NCBI RefSeq assembly: GCF_036227325.1
Contig: NZ_CP109467.1
Coordinates: forward strand, 1,116,001-1,180,000
Reading direction: 5' to 3'
Length of the DNA stretch: 64,000 nt
Source: Streptomyces sp. NBC_01465
Lineage (GTDB): Bacteria; Actinomycetota; Actinomycetes; Streptomycetales; Streptomycetaceae
Shown here: positions 54,355-63,175 of the stretch, in pieces
Numbering within the stretch: the first letter of the stretch is position 1
How the letters are laid out: the number at the start of each line of letters is the position of its first letter
Position numbers and translations under genes: made by a program
Notes under the pieces: model-generated
The model's input: the letters and a program-made list of their open reading frames with translations, nothing else
Told to the model about the DNA's origin: nothing
Databases searched by the model: none

Positions 54355-54813
54355 TCAGCTGTTGGTCAGGCGTTCCTTCGTCTCCTCGGGTCGGATCCGG
54401 GCCTTCAGCCGGGGCAGGGCGAGGCCCAGGAGTACGAGGACGACGCCCAGGATCCTCGGTCCGGACGGGACCGTCCGCTGGTTCACGCAGTCGATCGTGA
54501 CGGCGGAGAGCACCTGGCCGCTGATGACCAGCAGCGAGGCGTTCATCGCGCCGAGCCGGGGGAACACATGGCTGTTGACGGCGACGAACAGGGCGCCGAA
54601 CACCCCGCCGAGATAGGCGGCCACCGGTGCGGAGTGCGCGTCGGGGCGGCTGTGCAGGGCGAGGAGGACCACGCTCAGGAACGCGAATCCCACCACGTGG
54701 TTCCAGACCGATGCCCTGAACGGGCCGATTCTGGTGCTGAGTTGGCCGTTGACGGCGCGGCTGGTGCCGATGATCAGGCCGTTGAGGAGCGCCAGCAGTA
54801 CGTAGAGGATCAC
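54355..54813 (-). CDS. Small DMT/YdcZ-family membrane protein, second of a pair
   Basis: A 152-residue DUF606-type transporter half with about four to five hydrophobic spans (VLLALLNGLIIGTSRAVNGQLS; YLGGVFGALFVAVNSHVFP; ILGVVLVLLGLALP). GTG start 54813. It is three bases from the stop of the other half-size gene, so the two probably form a heteromeric exporter. Substrate unknown. Confidence 0.88.
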   Translation of the reverse strand: MILYVLLALLNGLIIGTSRAVNGQLSTRIGPFRASVWNHVVGFAFLSVVLLALHSRPDAHSAPVAAYLGGVFGALFVAVNSHVFPRLGAMNASLLVISGQVLSAVTIDCVNQRTVPSGPRILGVVLVLLGLALPRLKARIRPEETKERLTNS

Positions 54814-54816
54814 GCT

Positions 54817-55296
54817 TCAGGCTCCGACGACGATCAGGACGCTGCCCGCCAGGACGCATCCGGCGGTGGCCAGGTCCATGGCGGTGATACGGCGCTTCGG
54901 GATGCGCAGCAGCCCCAGCCGGTCGCCGGCGATCCCGAAGAGGACCTGCCCGGTGAGCATCAGGGCGATGGTGCCGGACAGTTCCAGGCTGCTGTTCACG
55001 GCGATCGCGGAGAGGATCACCACGACCGCGCCGGGGATCCCGCCGAGGTAGAACCAGAGCGGTGTCCGCCCCTGCTCCTCTCCCGGCGGCGCCCCCGCGT
55101 CCGGCGGCGGTTTGCGCAGGGTGCGGGCCGTCGCCGCCACCAGGGCGAAGGCGACCAGGGCGCCGATGGCATGGGCGGCCCAGGCGGCGTACACCGCCGT
55201 GCTGTGGTGGGCCAGTTCGCCGTTGAACTGCGTCATCAGGGTCAGGAGTACGCCGCCCGCGACGGCCAGCAGCCAGTCGGTGGCGCGTACCGTCAC
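54817..55296 (-). CDS. Small DMT/YdcZ-family membrane protein, first of a pair
   Basis: A 159-residue DUF606-type protein with spans at WLLAVAGGVLLTLMTQFNGEL, GALVAFALVAATA, FYLGGIPGAVVVILSAIAVNSS and ATAGCVLAGSVLIVVGA. The GTG at 55296 (VTVRATDW) fits the family start; a longer frame upstream is not membrane-like. Translated just ahead of its partner. Confidence 0.85.
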   Translation of the reverse strand: MTVRATDWLLAVAGGVLLTLMTQFNGELAHHSTAVYAAWAAHAIGALVAFALVAATARTLRKPPPDAGAPPGEEQGRTPLWFYLGGIPGAVVVILSAIAVNSSLELSGTIALMLTGQVLFGIAGDRLGLLRIPKRRITAMDLATAGCVLAGSVLIVVGA

Positions 55297-55567
55297 CGCG
55301 CCGGCCCGTTCTGTTCGGCCGAGGTGAGCTCCGGCAGGCTGTGGATCCCGTACGTGACGGCGCCCGATCTCATTCCGGCGGCCAGGTGACCCAAGGAAGT
55401 CCTTTCGTCCCAGCTCCGGTGAGTCGCCGCGCGCCATGGGCCGCACCCCAACTGACCGCTTCCCGAAGGTCGTTGGGGGTCGATTCGTCTGGCTGCCTTC
55501 GACCGTACGGAGGTTTTGCTGCGCCGGTGTGAACAGCATGTGGCAGCCCTCCCCGGACCGCTCGGCC
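55297..55567. other. Intergenic region with no recognised gene
   Basis: 271 bases between the DMT pair and the hypothetical gene at 55568. Open frames here lack coding-like composition and ribosome sites. I see no clear hairpin or repeat. Confidence 0.5.
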
Positions 55568-55921
55568 TCAGCCCAGTTGGGCCCAGGACGGCAGAACGCC
55601 CGCAAGCTGGCAGACCATCAAGTAGAGGGGAATCGGCGGGGTGTACGGCACTTCGGCGTCGGGCCAGTGGATGAGGCGGGGGCGGCGCGCGGGGACGCAG
55701 GCGCCCGGGGCGTAGTGGGCCGGTTCGGGCCAGCGGAGGTCCCGGTCGGAGCCGGCGGGGACGATCCACCACCACCAGCCGGTCTCGGTGTCGGCGAAGA
55801 CGCTGCCGGGGCGCGGCAGTCGCGCCATGAGACGCAGACCGTGATGCTCGGGAACCCCTACGGCGTCGCAGCCGAGCGGCGTCCAGAGGGCGGGGTCGCG
55901 GGAGAGTACGGACCTCAGCAC
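55568..55921 (-). CDS. Hypothetical protein coupled to the ATP-binding regulator
   Basis: A 117-residue protein starting VLRSVLSRDPALWTPLGCDAVG at a GTG inside the end of the ATPase gene (7-base overlap). Contains RLPRPGSVFADTETGWWWWIVPAGSD and PRLIHWPDAEVPYTPPIPLYL. Similar proteins accompany anti-sigma-like ATPases in Streptomyces. No signal peptide. Function unknown. Confidence 0.75.
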   Translation of the reverse strand: MLRSVLSRDPALWTPLGCDAVGVPEHHGLRLMARLPRPGSVFADTETGWWWWIVPAGSDRDLRWPEPAHYAPGACVPARRPRLIHWPDAEVPYTPPIPLYLMVCQLAGVLPSWAQLG

Positions 55922-56337
55922 GGCAGCTCCGCCCAGACGGTACGGCCCGGGGCACGCCCCTCCGACTCCACGCCCCAGGCGGCGCTGACGGCGTCGACCA
56001 GCAGCAGCCCGCGGCCGTGCTCGCCCCGGGGCGTACGGCAGAGCTGAGGCCCGTCGGCCGCCCGGCCCTGGTCCTCGACGGAGATGCGCACCACGCCCTC
56101 CGCGGTACGCAGTCCGACCACCACCCGGTCGCCGCGGGCGTGCACCACCGCATTGGTGAACAGCTCGGAGACCACCAGTGCGGCCGTGTCCAGCAGGTCC
56201 CCGGTCAGGCCCCATTCGGCCATGCGTCGCTGCATCAACCGGCGCGCCCGGCCCACCGATTCGGGGCGTGCGGGTAAATCGAATCCGTACCTGCGCTCGC
56301 AGAGGAGCAGGGGGACGAGCGCACTGCCAGGAGCCAC
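55915..56337 (-). CDS. Histidine-kinase-like ATPase (anti-sigma/RsbW type)
   Basis: A 140-residue GHKL ATPase. N-box VSELFTNAVVHARG, G1 box ISVEDQGR and G2-like EHGRGLLLVD. GTG 56337 (VAPGSALVPLL) follows GTGAGGA. Such single-domain ATPases regulate sigma factors or partner with DUF397/HTH genes in Streptomyces. Divergent from the DUF5753 regulator at 56541. Confidence 0.87.
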   Translation of the reverse strand: MAPGSALVPLLLCERRYGFDLPARPESVGRARRLMQRRMAEWGLTGDLLDTAALVVSELFTNAVVHARGDRVVVGLRTAEGVVRISVEDQGRAADGPQLCRTPRGEHGRGLLLVDAVSAAWGVESEGRAPGRTVWAELPC

Positions 56338-56540
56338 GACCAAATCCTCACCACGGGGAGGCAGCGCCGGGTCACGCCTCCCCCCGGGGGCGCGCGGCAA
56401 CCGCGTGAACTGGTTCAGTGATCTACTGTCCACCCGCCACCGACACCTTGGCAAGGGGCACTCTGAAATGTGCAGAGTGGAGTTCCCGTGAGCGGGACGG
56501 CGTGGCACACTGCTGCCAACTGCCCATGCGGAGGTCTGAG

Positions 56541-57401
56541 TTGAGTGAACCGCGGTCCGCCCCCACCGTTGGCCAGGTCGTTCTCGGTAAGCGCTTGCTG
56601 GATCTGCGTGAACGAGCGGGGCTCAGCCGCGAGCAGGCCGGCAAGGTCCTGCGGGTCACCCCTGCCACGATCCGTCGGATGGAGACGGCCGAGGTCTCAC
56701 TCAAGATCCCGTATGTGCAGCTGCTCCTGAAGGCCTATGGCATCACGGAGCAGGAGTCCGAGTCCTTCGTCGAGCTGGCGGAGGAGGCCAACAAGCCCGG
56801 CTGGTGGCAGAGTTTCCACGGGATCCTGCCGGACTGGTTCTCCATGTACGTCAGCCTGGAGGGCGCGGCCAGCCTGGTGAGGCAGTATGAACCGCACTTC
56901 GTGCCCGGCTTGCTGCAGACCGAGGAGTACGCACTCCACGTGCTGCGCAGCGGGGCCGTCGGTCAGACCCGACCCGAAGACATCGAGCGCCATGTGGCGC
57001 TGCGGATGGAGCGGCAGTCACTGCTCGCCAGGGAGGACTCCCCCAAGCTGTGGGTCGTCATGGACGAAACGGTTTTTCGCCGTCCCGTGGGCACCCCGGC
57101 GGTGATGCGGGCGCAGATCGACCGGCTGCTCGATGCGGCCGAACTGCCCCATGTCACGCTGCAGATCGCGGAGTTCTCGCAGGGGCACCACCCGGGAACG
57201 TACGGGCCCTTCGTGCTCTTCCGGTTCGCGATCCCCGAGCTGCCCGACATGGTCTACAGCGAATATCTGACGGGGGCCGTCTATCTCGACGGACGGCCCG
57301 AGGTGGCCGCTCACCTCGAAGTGATGGACCGCATGGCGGCCCAGGCGGCAACTGCACAACGCACGAAGGAGCTCCTGAGGGATCTCCGCAAGGAGCTGTG
57401 A
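56541..57401 (+). CDS. XRE helix-turn-helix regulator with DUF5753 domain (Scr1 type)
   Basis: A 286-residue regulator. The N-terminal HTH covers about 13-70 (LGKRLLDLRERAGLSREQAG; VTPATIRRMETAEVSL). The DUF5753 domain covers about 100-275 (YEPHFVPGLLQTEEYA). TTG 56541 was chosen: GGAGG lies six bases upstream and family members begin SEPRSAPTVG; an ATG at 56526 would place the ribosome site inside the gene. The stop overlaps the DUF397 start (TGATG). Confidence 0.9.
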   Translation: MSEPRSAPTVGQVVLGKRLLDLRERAGLSREQAGKVLRVTPATIRRMETAEVSLKIPYVQLLLKAYGITEQESESFVELAEEANKPGWWQSFHGILPDWFSMYVSLEGAASLVRQYEPHFVPGLLQTEEYALHVLRSGAVGQTRPEDIERHVALRMERQSLLAREDSPKLWVVMDETVFRRPVGTPAVMRAQIDRLLDAAELPHVTLQIAEFSQGHHPGTYGPFVLFRFAIPELPDMVYSEYLTGAVYLDGRPEVAAHLEVMDRMAAQAATAQRTKELLRDLRKEL

Positions 57402-57637
57402 TGGATCGCATATACAACGGCATGCCCGCCGCGGAGCTCGGCACCGAGGGCTGGCACAAGCCGTGGAGCGGCGGCAACGGGGGCAACTGCGTGGAGGCCA
57501 TGAGGCTGGCCGACGGCAGGGTCGCCCTGCGCCAGTCCGCCGACCCCGACGGTCCCGCACTCATCTACACCCACGGCGAGATCAGCGCGTTCATCCTGGG
57601 CGCCAAGGCCGGCAACGCCGACTTCCTGCTGGCGTAG
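57401..57637 (+). CDS. DUF397 protein
   Basis: A 78-residue DUF397 protein, the usual partner of DUF5753 HTH regulators. W-x-K-W/S-G-G-N-G-G-N-C-V-E and ALRQSADPDGPALIYTHGEISAFILGAK are conserved features. It is translationally coupled to the regulator. The pair behaves like a toxin-antitoxin-like or developmental switch in Streptomyces (bldB/whiJ-type systems). Confidence 0.93.
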   Translation: MDRIYNGMPAAELGTEGWHKPWSGGNGGNCVEAMRLADGRVALRQSADPDGPALIYTHGEISAFILGAKAGNADFLLA

Positions 57638-57693
57638 AGCCGCCCTGTCCACCGGCACAGACCTCACAACTGACCTGTTGCAAGGAGCTTTTG

Positions 57694-58482
57694 ATGACGC
57701 GGATCGACACCAGCAAGCCGCACCCGGCCCGGATGTACGACTGGTTCCTCGGCGGCAAGGACAATTACCCCGTCGACGTGGCCATGGCGGAGCAGCTGCT
57801 CCAGCTCGATCCCCGGGGACGGGAGATGGCCCTGACCAACCGGGCCTTCATGCACCGGGCGACGCGGTGGCTCGCCGAATCCGCCGGGGTACGCCAGTTC
57901 CTGGACATCGGCACCGGCATACCGACCGAGCCCAATCTCCACCAGATCGCGCAGCAGGCCGCTCCTGACGCACGGATCGTGTACTGCGACAACGACCCGA
58001 TCGTGCTGGCGCACGCCGAGGCGCTGCTGCGGTCCACCCCCGAGGGCGTGACCGAGTACGTACAGGCCGATGCCAGGGAGCCGCAGACCATCCTGGAACA
58101 GGCGAGGAAGACCCTGGACTTCGAGAAGCCGGTCGCGCTGTCGCTCGTGGCGTTGCTGCACTTCATCGAGGACGACGACGCCCACACACTGGTGGACAAG
58201 CTGGTGGAGCAGCTGCCGTCGGGGAGCTACGTGGTCGTCTCCCATGTGACCGGGGACTTCGATCTCGCGGGTGCCGCGAAGGCCGCCGCCCTGTACCGGG
58301 AGCGCGGGATGACCCTGCGGCTGCGTACGCGGGCCGAAGTCGCCGCGTTCTTCGAGGGTCTGGAGCTCGTGGAGCCCGGAGTCGAGCTGGCCGCGGAGTG
58401 GAAGAGCGACCTCGGTGAGGCCGTGCCCGTTGCGGGCGACGAACCCATCCCGGGTTGGGTGGGCGTCGCCCGCAAGGGCTGA
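57694..58482 (+). CDS. SAM-dependent methyltransferase, DUF574/Methyltransf_19 family
   Basis: A 262-residue methyltransferase. The N-terminus RIDTSKPHPARMYDWFLGGKDNYP is diagnostic. The SAM site is FLDIGTGIPTEPNLHQIA (about 70-87) followed by VYCDNDPIVLAHA. AAGGAGC precedes the ATG. Very abundant family in Streptomyces, often with DUF397/HTH genes as here. Substrate unknown. Confidence 0.92.
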   Translation: MTRIDTSKPHPARMYDWFLGGKDNYPVDVAMAEQLLQLDPRGREMALTNRAFMHRATRWLAESAGVRQFLDIGTGIPTEPNLHQIAQQAAPDARIVYCDNDPIVLAHAEALLRSTPEGVTEYVQADAREPQTILEQARKTLDFEKPVALSLVALLHFIEDDDAHTLVDKLVEQLPSGSYVVVSHVTGDFDLAGAAKAAALYRERGMTLRLRTRAEVAAFFEGLELVEPGVELAAEWKSDLGEAVPVAGDEPIPGWVGVARKG

Positions 58483-58491
58483 GCGGCCTGC

Positions 58492-59121
58492 TCAGTGGCC
58501 CCGCCGGAGCCATTCCTCCAGCTGCGGGGCCTCGGCGCCGATCGTGGTCGTGTCTCCGTGGCCCGTACGCACCACCGTCTCCGGCGGCAGGGTCAGCAGC
58601 CGCTCCCTGATCGAGTCGACGATCGTCGGGAAGTGGGAGTACGAGCGGCCCGTCGCGCCCGGGCCGCCCTGGAAGAGCGTGTCACCGGTGAAGACGGTGG
58701 CCAGCTCCGGTGCGTACAGGCAGACCGCGCCCGGCGCATGGCCCGGGGTGTGCAGGACCGTGAGCTCGGCCCCCGCCACGGAGAGCCGCTGTCCGTCGGC
58801 CAGTTCGCCGTCCGGGGCCTGGTCCGGGTGGGTCTGCTTCCACAGTTCGAGGTCGTCCGGGTGGAGCAGGACCGGTGCGCCCGTGGCGGCCGCGAGCGCG
58901 GGGGCCGCGTCGATGTGGTCGTTGTGCGCGTGCGTGCAGATGATCGCGAGCAGCCTGCGGCCGCCGAGTGCGGCCAGGATCGCGTCCGCGTCGTGCGCGG
59001 CGTCGATGACGACGGCCACCTCGTCGTCGCCGACGATCCAGACGTTGTTGTCGACGTCCCAGGTCCCGCCGTCGAGCGAGAACGTCCCCGAGGTGACCAG
59101 GTGGTCGATGCGTGCCGTCAT
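58492..59121 (-). CDS. Metallo-beta-lactamase-fold hydrolase coupled to MscR
   Basis: A 209-residue MBL-fold enzyme. Zinc motif THAHNDHIDAA (H-x-H-x-D-H), further ligands in HTPGHAPG and FTGDTLF, and the terminal His in RTGHGDTT. The ATG overlaps the MscR stop (TGATG). A similar pair occurs in Mycobacterium (Rv2259/Rv2260, from memory). A thioester hydrolase acting on S-formylmycothiol, the MscR product, is a reasonable inference. Confidence 0.9.
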   Translation of the reverse strand: MTARIDHLVTSGTFSLDGGTWDVDNNVWIVGDDEVAVVIDAAHDADAILAALGGRRLLAIICTHAHNDHIDAAPALAAATGAPVLLHPDDLELWKQTHPDQAPDGELADGQRLSVAGAELTVLHTPGHAPGAVCLYAPELATVFTGDTLFQGGPGATGRSYSHFPTIVDSIRERLLTLPPETVVRTGHGDTTTIGAEAPQLEEWLRRGH

Positions 59122-60206
59122 CAGAAGACCACCACCGAGCGCAGGACGTCGCCTTCGTGCATCCGCTCGAAGGCCTTCTCGACCTCGCCGAGCGCGATCG
59201 TCTCGGTGACGAAGGCGCCGAGGTCGATGCGGCCCTGCTGGTGCAGGTCGATGAGCATCGGGAAGTCGCGGGACGGCAGGCAGTCCCCGTACCAGGACGA
59301 CTTGAGCGCGCCGCCGCGCCCGAAGACGTCGATGAGCGGCAGCTCCAGCTGCATCTCGGGGGTCGGTACGCCGACGAGGACGACCGTCCCCGCCAGATCG
59401 CGGGCGTAGAACGCCTGCTTGTACGTCTCGGGGCGGCCGACCGCCTCGATGACGACGTCCGCGCCGAAGCCCCCCGTCAGCTCGCGGATCGCCTCGACGG
59501 GGTCCGTGGAGCGGGAGTTGACGGTGTGCGTGGCGCCCATCGTCTTCGCGGTCTGCAGCTTGCGGTCGTCGATGTCGACCGCGATGATCTTCGCCGCGCC
59601 CGCCAGGCGTGCGCCCACGACGGCCGCGTCGCCGACGCCGCCGCAGCCGATGACCGCGACCGTGTCGCCGCGGCCGACCTGGCCGGTGTTGATCGCGGCG
59701 CCGATGCCCGCCATGACGCCGCAGCCGAGGAGGCCCGCGACGGCCGGGGAGACCGAGGGGTCGACCTTGGTGCACTGGCCGGCCGCGACGAGGGTCTTCT
59801 CGGCGAAGGCGCCGATGCCGAGCGCGGGAGAGAGCTCGGTCCCGTCGAGCAGGGTCATCTTCTGCTTCGCGTTGTGGGTGTTGAAGCAGTACTGCGGGCG
59901 TCCGCGCAGACACGCACGGCAATTGCCGCACACCGCACGCCAGTTGAGGATCACGAAGTCGCCGGGGGCGACGTCCGTGACGCCCTCCCCCACCGATTCG
60001 ACGATGCCCGACGCCTCGTGACCGAGGAGGAAGGGGAACTCGTCGTTGATCCCGCCCTGCTTGTAGTGGAGATCGGTGTGACAGACCCCGCAGGCCTGGA
60101 TCTTCACCACGGCCTCGCCGGGACCCGGGTCGGGGACGATGATCGTCTCCACGCGGACGGGCTCGTTCTTGCCGGGGGCGATGACCCCCTGGACCTGCTG
60201 TGCCAT
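59121..60206 (-). CDS. mscR: S-(hydroxymethyl)mycothiol dehydrogenase / S-nitrosomycothiol reductase
   Basis: A 361-residue zinc alcohol dehydrogenase, the exact size of mycobacterial MscR. It oxidises the mycothiol-formaldehyde adduct and reduces S-nitrosomycothiol. Catalytic zinc in [11 protein letters not shown] and LGHEASG, structural zinc Cys residues in [16 protein letters not shown], and Rossmann motif [27 protein letters not shown] is characteristic of the class. Depends on mycothiol made with mshC in this window. Confidence 0.95.
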   Translation of the reverse strand: MAQQVQGVIAPGKNEPVRVETIIVPDPGPGEAVVKIQACGVCHTDLHYKQGGINDEFPFLLGHEASGIVESVGEGVTDVAPGDFVILNWRAVCGNCRACLRGRPQYCFNTHNAKQKMTLLDGTELSPALGIGAFAEKTLVAAGQCTKVDPSVSPAVAGLLGCGVMAGIGAAINTGQVGRGDTVAVIGCGGVGDAAVVGARLAGAAKIIAVDIDDRKLQTAKTMGATHTVNSRSTDPVEAIRELTGGFGADVVIEAVGRPETYKQAFYARDLAGTVVLVGVPTPEMQLELPLIDVFGRGGALKSSWYGDCLPSRDFPMLIDLHQQGRIDLGAFVTETIALGEVEKAFERMHEGDVLRSVVVF

Positions 60207-60247
60207 GCCGTCTGCAGCCTTCCGTACGGTCCGGTGTTACGTCCGGG

Positions 60248-61690
60248 TCATTCTCCCAGGCCCCGGCCCGCGGAAGCGACCTCCCGGACCCTGCCGCGTA
60301 CGAGGAACCAGCCGCCGACCAGCATCGCCGCGATCAGCGGCAGGCAGTAGACGGTGGTGCGGCCCACTCCCCCGCCCCACCACATCAGGAAGACCACACA
60401 GGCCAGGAAGACGAGCGTGACGATCTGGGTGTACGGGGCCCACGGCAGACGGTAGCCGGGGCGGGTGACCCGGCCGTCCTGCGCGCGGCGCCAGAACAGC
60501 AGCGAGCAGAGCATGATCATGCCCCAGGTGCCGAGGATGCCGATCGACGCGAAGTTGAGGACGATCTCGAAGGCCTCGCCGGGGACGACGTAGTTGAGCA
60601 CGACGCCCAGGACGCCGAAGCCCGCGGTCAGCAGGATGCCGCCGTAGGGCACCTGGCCCTTGTTCATCCGGCCGGTGAAGCGGGGCGCGGAGCCCGCCAG
60701 GGACATCGAGCGCAGGATGCGGCCGGTGGAGTACAGGCCGGAGTTGAGGCTGGAGAGTGCGGCGGTGAGGACCACCAGGTTCATCACGCCGGCCGCGCCG
60801 GGGACACCGAGCTTGTCGAGGACGGTGACGAAGGGGCTCTGGCCGTCGGAGTACGAGGTGTACGGGAGCAGCAGCGCGAGGAGGACGACGGAGCCGACGT
60901 AGAAGATGCCGACGCGCCACATGATCGAGTTGATCGCCTTGGGCATGATCTTCTCGGGGTGCTCGGTCTCGCCTGCGGCGACGCCGCACAACTCCACGGA
61001 GGCGTACGCGAAGACGACACCCTGGATGACGAGCAGCATCGGCATCACACCGCTGGGGAAGAGCCCGCCGTTGTCGCCGATGGTGGAGAAGCCGGGGGTG
61101 TGGCCGTCGACCGAGTGCTGGGTGACGACCAGATAGATCCCGACGCACATGAAGGCGACCAGGGCGGCGACCTTGATGATCGAGAACCAGAACTCCATCT
61201 CGCCGAAGTACTTCACCGAGATCAGGTTGGCGGTGAGGACGACGGCGAGGGCGACGAGTGCGCAGACCCACTGCGGGACCGAGCTGAACATCGACCAGAA
61301 GTGGGCGTAGGTGGCGGCGGCCGTGATGTCGGCGACCGCGGTGGTCGACCAGTTGAGGAAGTAGAGCCAGCCCGCGCTGTAGGCGCCCTTCTCGCCCATG
61401 AACTCCCGGGCGTAGGAGACGAAGGCGCCGGAGGAGGGGCGGTAGAGGACGAGCTCGCCGAGCGCCCGTACGACGAAGAAGGCGAAGACTCCGCAGACCG
61501 CGTAGGCGATCGCGAGGGAGGGTCCGGCGCCGGCCATGCGGCCGCCGGCGCCGAGGAAGAGGCCGGTGCCTATCGCGCCGCCGATGGCGATCATGTTGAT
61601 GTGGCGCGACTTGAGGTCCTTGCTGTACCCCTCGTCCCCGGCGTCGACGTGTGGGGAGGTCTCGGCCGGAGCGGTGCTGAGGTCACTCAT
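60248..61690 (-). CDS. Amino-acid permease (AnsP/GabP-like APC family)
   Basis: A 480-residue transporter with 12 hydrophobic spans. The N-terminal GGAIGTGLFLGAG and the segment VSYAREFMGEKGAYSAGW are diagnostic of amino-acid permeases. ATG 61690 starts MSDLSTAPAETS. Resembles asparagine/GABA permeases; the exact amino acid cannot be read from the sequence. Confidence 0.93.
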   Translation of the reverse strand: MSDLSTAPAETSPHVDAGDEGYSKDLKSRHINMIAIGGAIGTGLFLGAGGRMAGAGPSLAIAYAVCGVFAFFVVRALGELVLYRPSSGAFVSYAREFMGEKGAYSAGWLYFLNWSTTAVADITAAATYAHFWSMFSSVPQWVCALVALAVVLTANLISVKYFGEMEFWFSIIKVAALVAFMCVGIYLVVTQHSVDGHTPGFSTIGDNGGLFPSGVMPMLLVIQGVVFAYASVELCGVAAGETEHPEKIMPKAINSIMWRVGIFYVGSVVLLALLLPYTSYSDGQSPFVTVLDKLGVPGAAGVMNLVVLTAALSSLNSGLYSTGRILRSMSLAGSAPRFTGRMNKGQVPYGGILLTAGFGVLGVVLNYVVPGEAFEIVLNFASIGILGTWGMIMLCSLLFWRRAQDGRVTRPGYRLPWAPYTQIVTLVFLACVVFLMWWGGGVGRTTVYCLPLIAAMLVGGWFLVRGRVREVASAGRGLGE

Positions 61691-61814
61691 GCGGTGCGGT
61701 CGCCTTACGTGGGGGGTCACGATCAAGGCGAGAGCGTAGAGGGGTGTGAGCAGGTCAGGAACCCGGCGAGGGGTGAATGATTCCTTTGTCACAAAAGGTT
61801 TGCGACGGCACAGA

Positions 61815-62516
61815 TCACGGTGCGAGGACGTCGAGTTCCTTCAGGGCACCGACCGCGATCTCACGGGTGAGCTCCTCGGCGCGGGCCGCATTGCCTTCCC
61901 GTACAGCCTCCGCCACCTGCACATGCAAGGTCACGGCGGCCGGGTCGGGGTCCTCGAACATCACCTGGTGATGGGTGCGACCGGAAAGAACCTCGGCGAC
62001 GACGTCACCGAGTCGCGCGAACATCTCGTTGCCGGACGCGCCCAGCACGATGCGGTGGAAGGCGATGTCGTGGACGAGGTACGCCTCCAGCTGCTGGCCG
62101 CGCGAGGAGGCGACCATGCCGAGCGCCTGCTCGGTGAGGGCGGCGCACTGTTCGGCGGTGGCGTACCGGGCGGCGAGGCCCGCGGCGACCGGTTCGACGG
62201 CCGAGCGCAGCACGGTCAGAGAGCGGAGCTGGCGGGGGCGGTCGGCGCCGGCCAGCCGCCAGCGGATGACCTGCGGGTCGTAGACGTTCCACTGCTCGGT
62301 CGGCCGTACGGTCACGCCGACCCGTCGCCGGGACTCCACCAGGTGCATGGACTCCAGGACCCGGATCGCCTCGCGGATGACGGTGCGCGAGACCTCGAAG
62401 CGCTGGGCGAGCTCGTCGGTGCGCAGCACGCTGCCCGGTGGGTACTCGCCCGCGGTGATCGCGGGGCCGAGATTTTCCAGCACATGGGCGTGCAGCCCCC
62501 GGCCCTCAGTAGTCAT
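61815..62516 (-). CDS. gntR: FadR/GntR-family gluconate regulator
   Basis: A 233-residue GntR regulator with an FCD-type C-terminal domain. HTH in LRTDELAQRFEVSRTVIREAIRVLES, here given by position (about 42-65). The ligand domain has HDIAFHRIVLGASGNEMF. Divergent from gntK/gntP with a perfect palindrome between (62556-62569), so repression of gluconate genes and itself is likely. Same order as in S. coelicolor, from memory. Confidence 0.9.
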   Translation of the reverse strand: MTTEGRGLHAHVLENLGPAITAGEYPPGSVLRTDELAQRFEVSRTVIREAIRVLESMHLVESRRRVGVTVRPTEQWNVYDPQVIRWRLAGADRPRQLRSLTVLRSAVEPVAAGLAARYATAEQCAALTEQALGMVASSRGQQLEAYLVHDIAFHRIVLGASGNEMFARLGDVVAEVLSGRTHHQVMFEDPDPAAVTLHVQVAEAVREGNAARAEELTREIAVGALKELDVLAP

Positions 62517-62555
62517 GGGATCAGGGTACGGGGCGGCCCCCGTAGCCAATACGTA

Positions 62556-62569
62556 TGACTTTTAAGTCA
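62556..62569. promoter_or_regulatory. Operator palindrome between gntR and gntK
   Basis: TGACTTTTAAGTCA is a perfect 14-base palindrome. It is flanked by direct copies of AATACGT at 62548-62554 and 62580-62586. Probable GntR binding site controlling both divergent genes. Confidence 0.6.
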
Positions 62570-62654
62570 CAGACTCTTGAATACGTCGTACCTAATGGGT
62601 TTCAGTAGCCATGGCAACGGACCGATGTCGATGAAGACAGCGAGGCACCACCCC

Positions 62655-63164
62655 ATGAGCACCACCCGAGTCTTCGTCCTGATGGGCGTCGCGGGGACCG
62701 GCAAGACCACGATCGGTCCCCTGCTCGCCGCAGGTCTGGGCGTTCCGTACGCCGAGGGCGACGATTTCCACCCGCCGGCGAACATCGCCAAGATGTCGGC
62801 GGGGACCCCGCTCGACGACGAGGACCGCTGGCCCTGGCTCGATGCGATCGGCCAGTGGGCGCACGGCCGCGAAGGGCTCGGCGGGGTGGTCTCCAGCTCC
62901 GCGCTCAAGCGCGTCTACCGCGACCGGCTCCGTGCCGAGGCCCCCGGTGTCGTCTTTCTCCACCTCACCGGCGACCGCGCGCTGATCGAGCAGCGGATGT
63001 CCGAGCGCAAGGGCCACTTCATGCCCACCGCGCTCCTCGACTCCCAGTTCGCCACCCTCCAGCCGCTGGGCGAGGACGAGGCGGGCGTGGCCGTCGACAT
63101 CTCCGGGACCCCCGAAGCCATCACCGAGCGGGCCGTCGCAGCACTGCGGCGGTACGAGAAGTAG
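62655..63164 (+). CDS. gntK: Gluconokinase
   Basis: Phosphorylates gluconate to 6-phosphogluconate. The 169-residue protein has the P-loop GVAGTGKTTIG (11-21) and substrate motifs EGDDFHPPANIAKMSAG and PLDDEDRWPWL. ATG 62655 (MSTTRVFVLMG) was chosen because homologues start just before the P-loop; GAGG lies about ten bases upstream, and ATGs at 62625/62631 are alternatives. gntP starts 11 bases after the stop. Confidence 0.96.
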   Translation: MSTTRVFVLMGVAGTGKTTIGPLLAAGLGVPYAEGDDFHPPANIAKMSAGTPLDDEDRWPWLDAIGQWAHGREGLGGVVSSSALKRVYRDRLRAEAPGVVFLHLTGDRALIEQRMSERKGHFMPTALLDSQFATLQPLGEDEAGVAVDISGTPEAITERAVAALRRYEK

Positions 63165-63175
63165 AGGAATCCACC

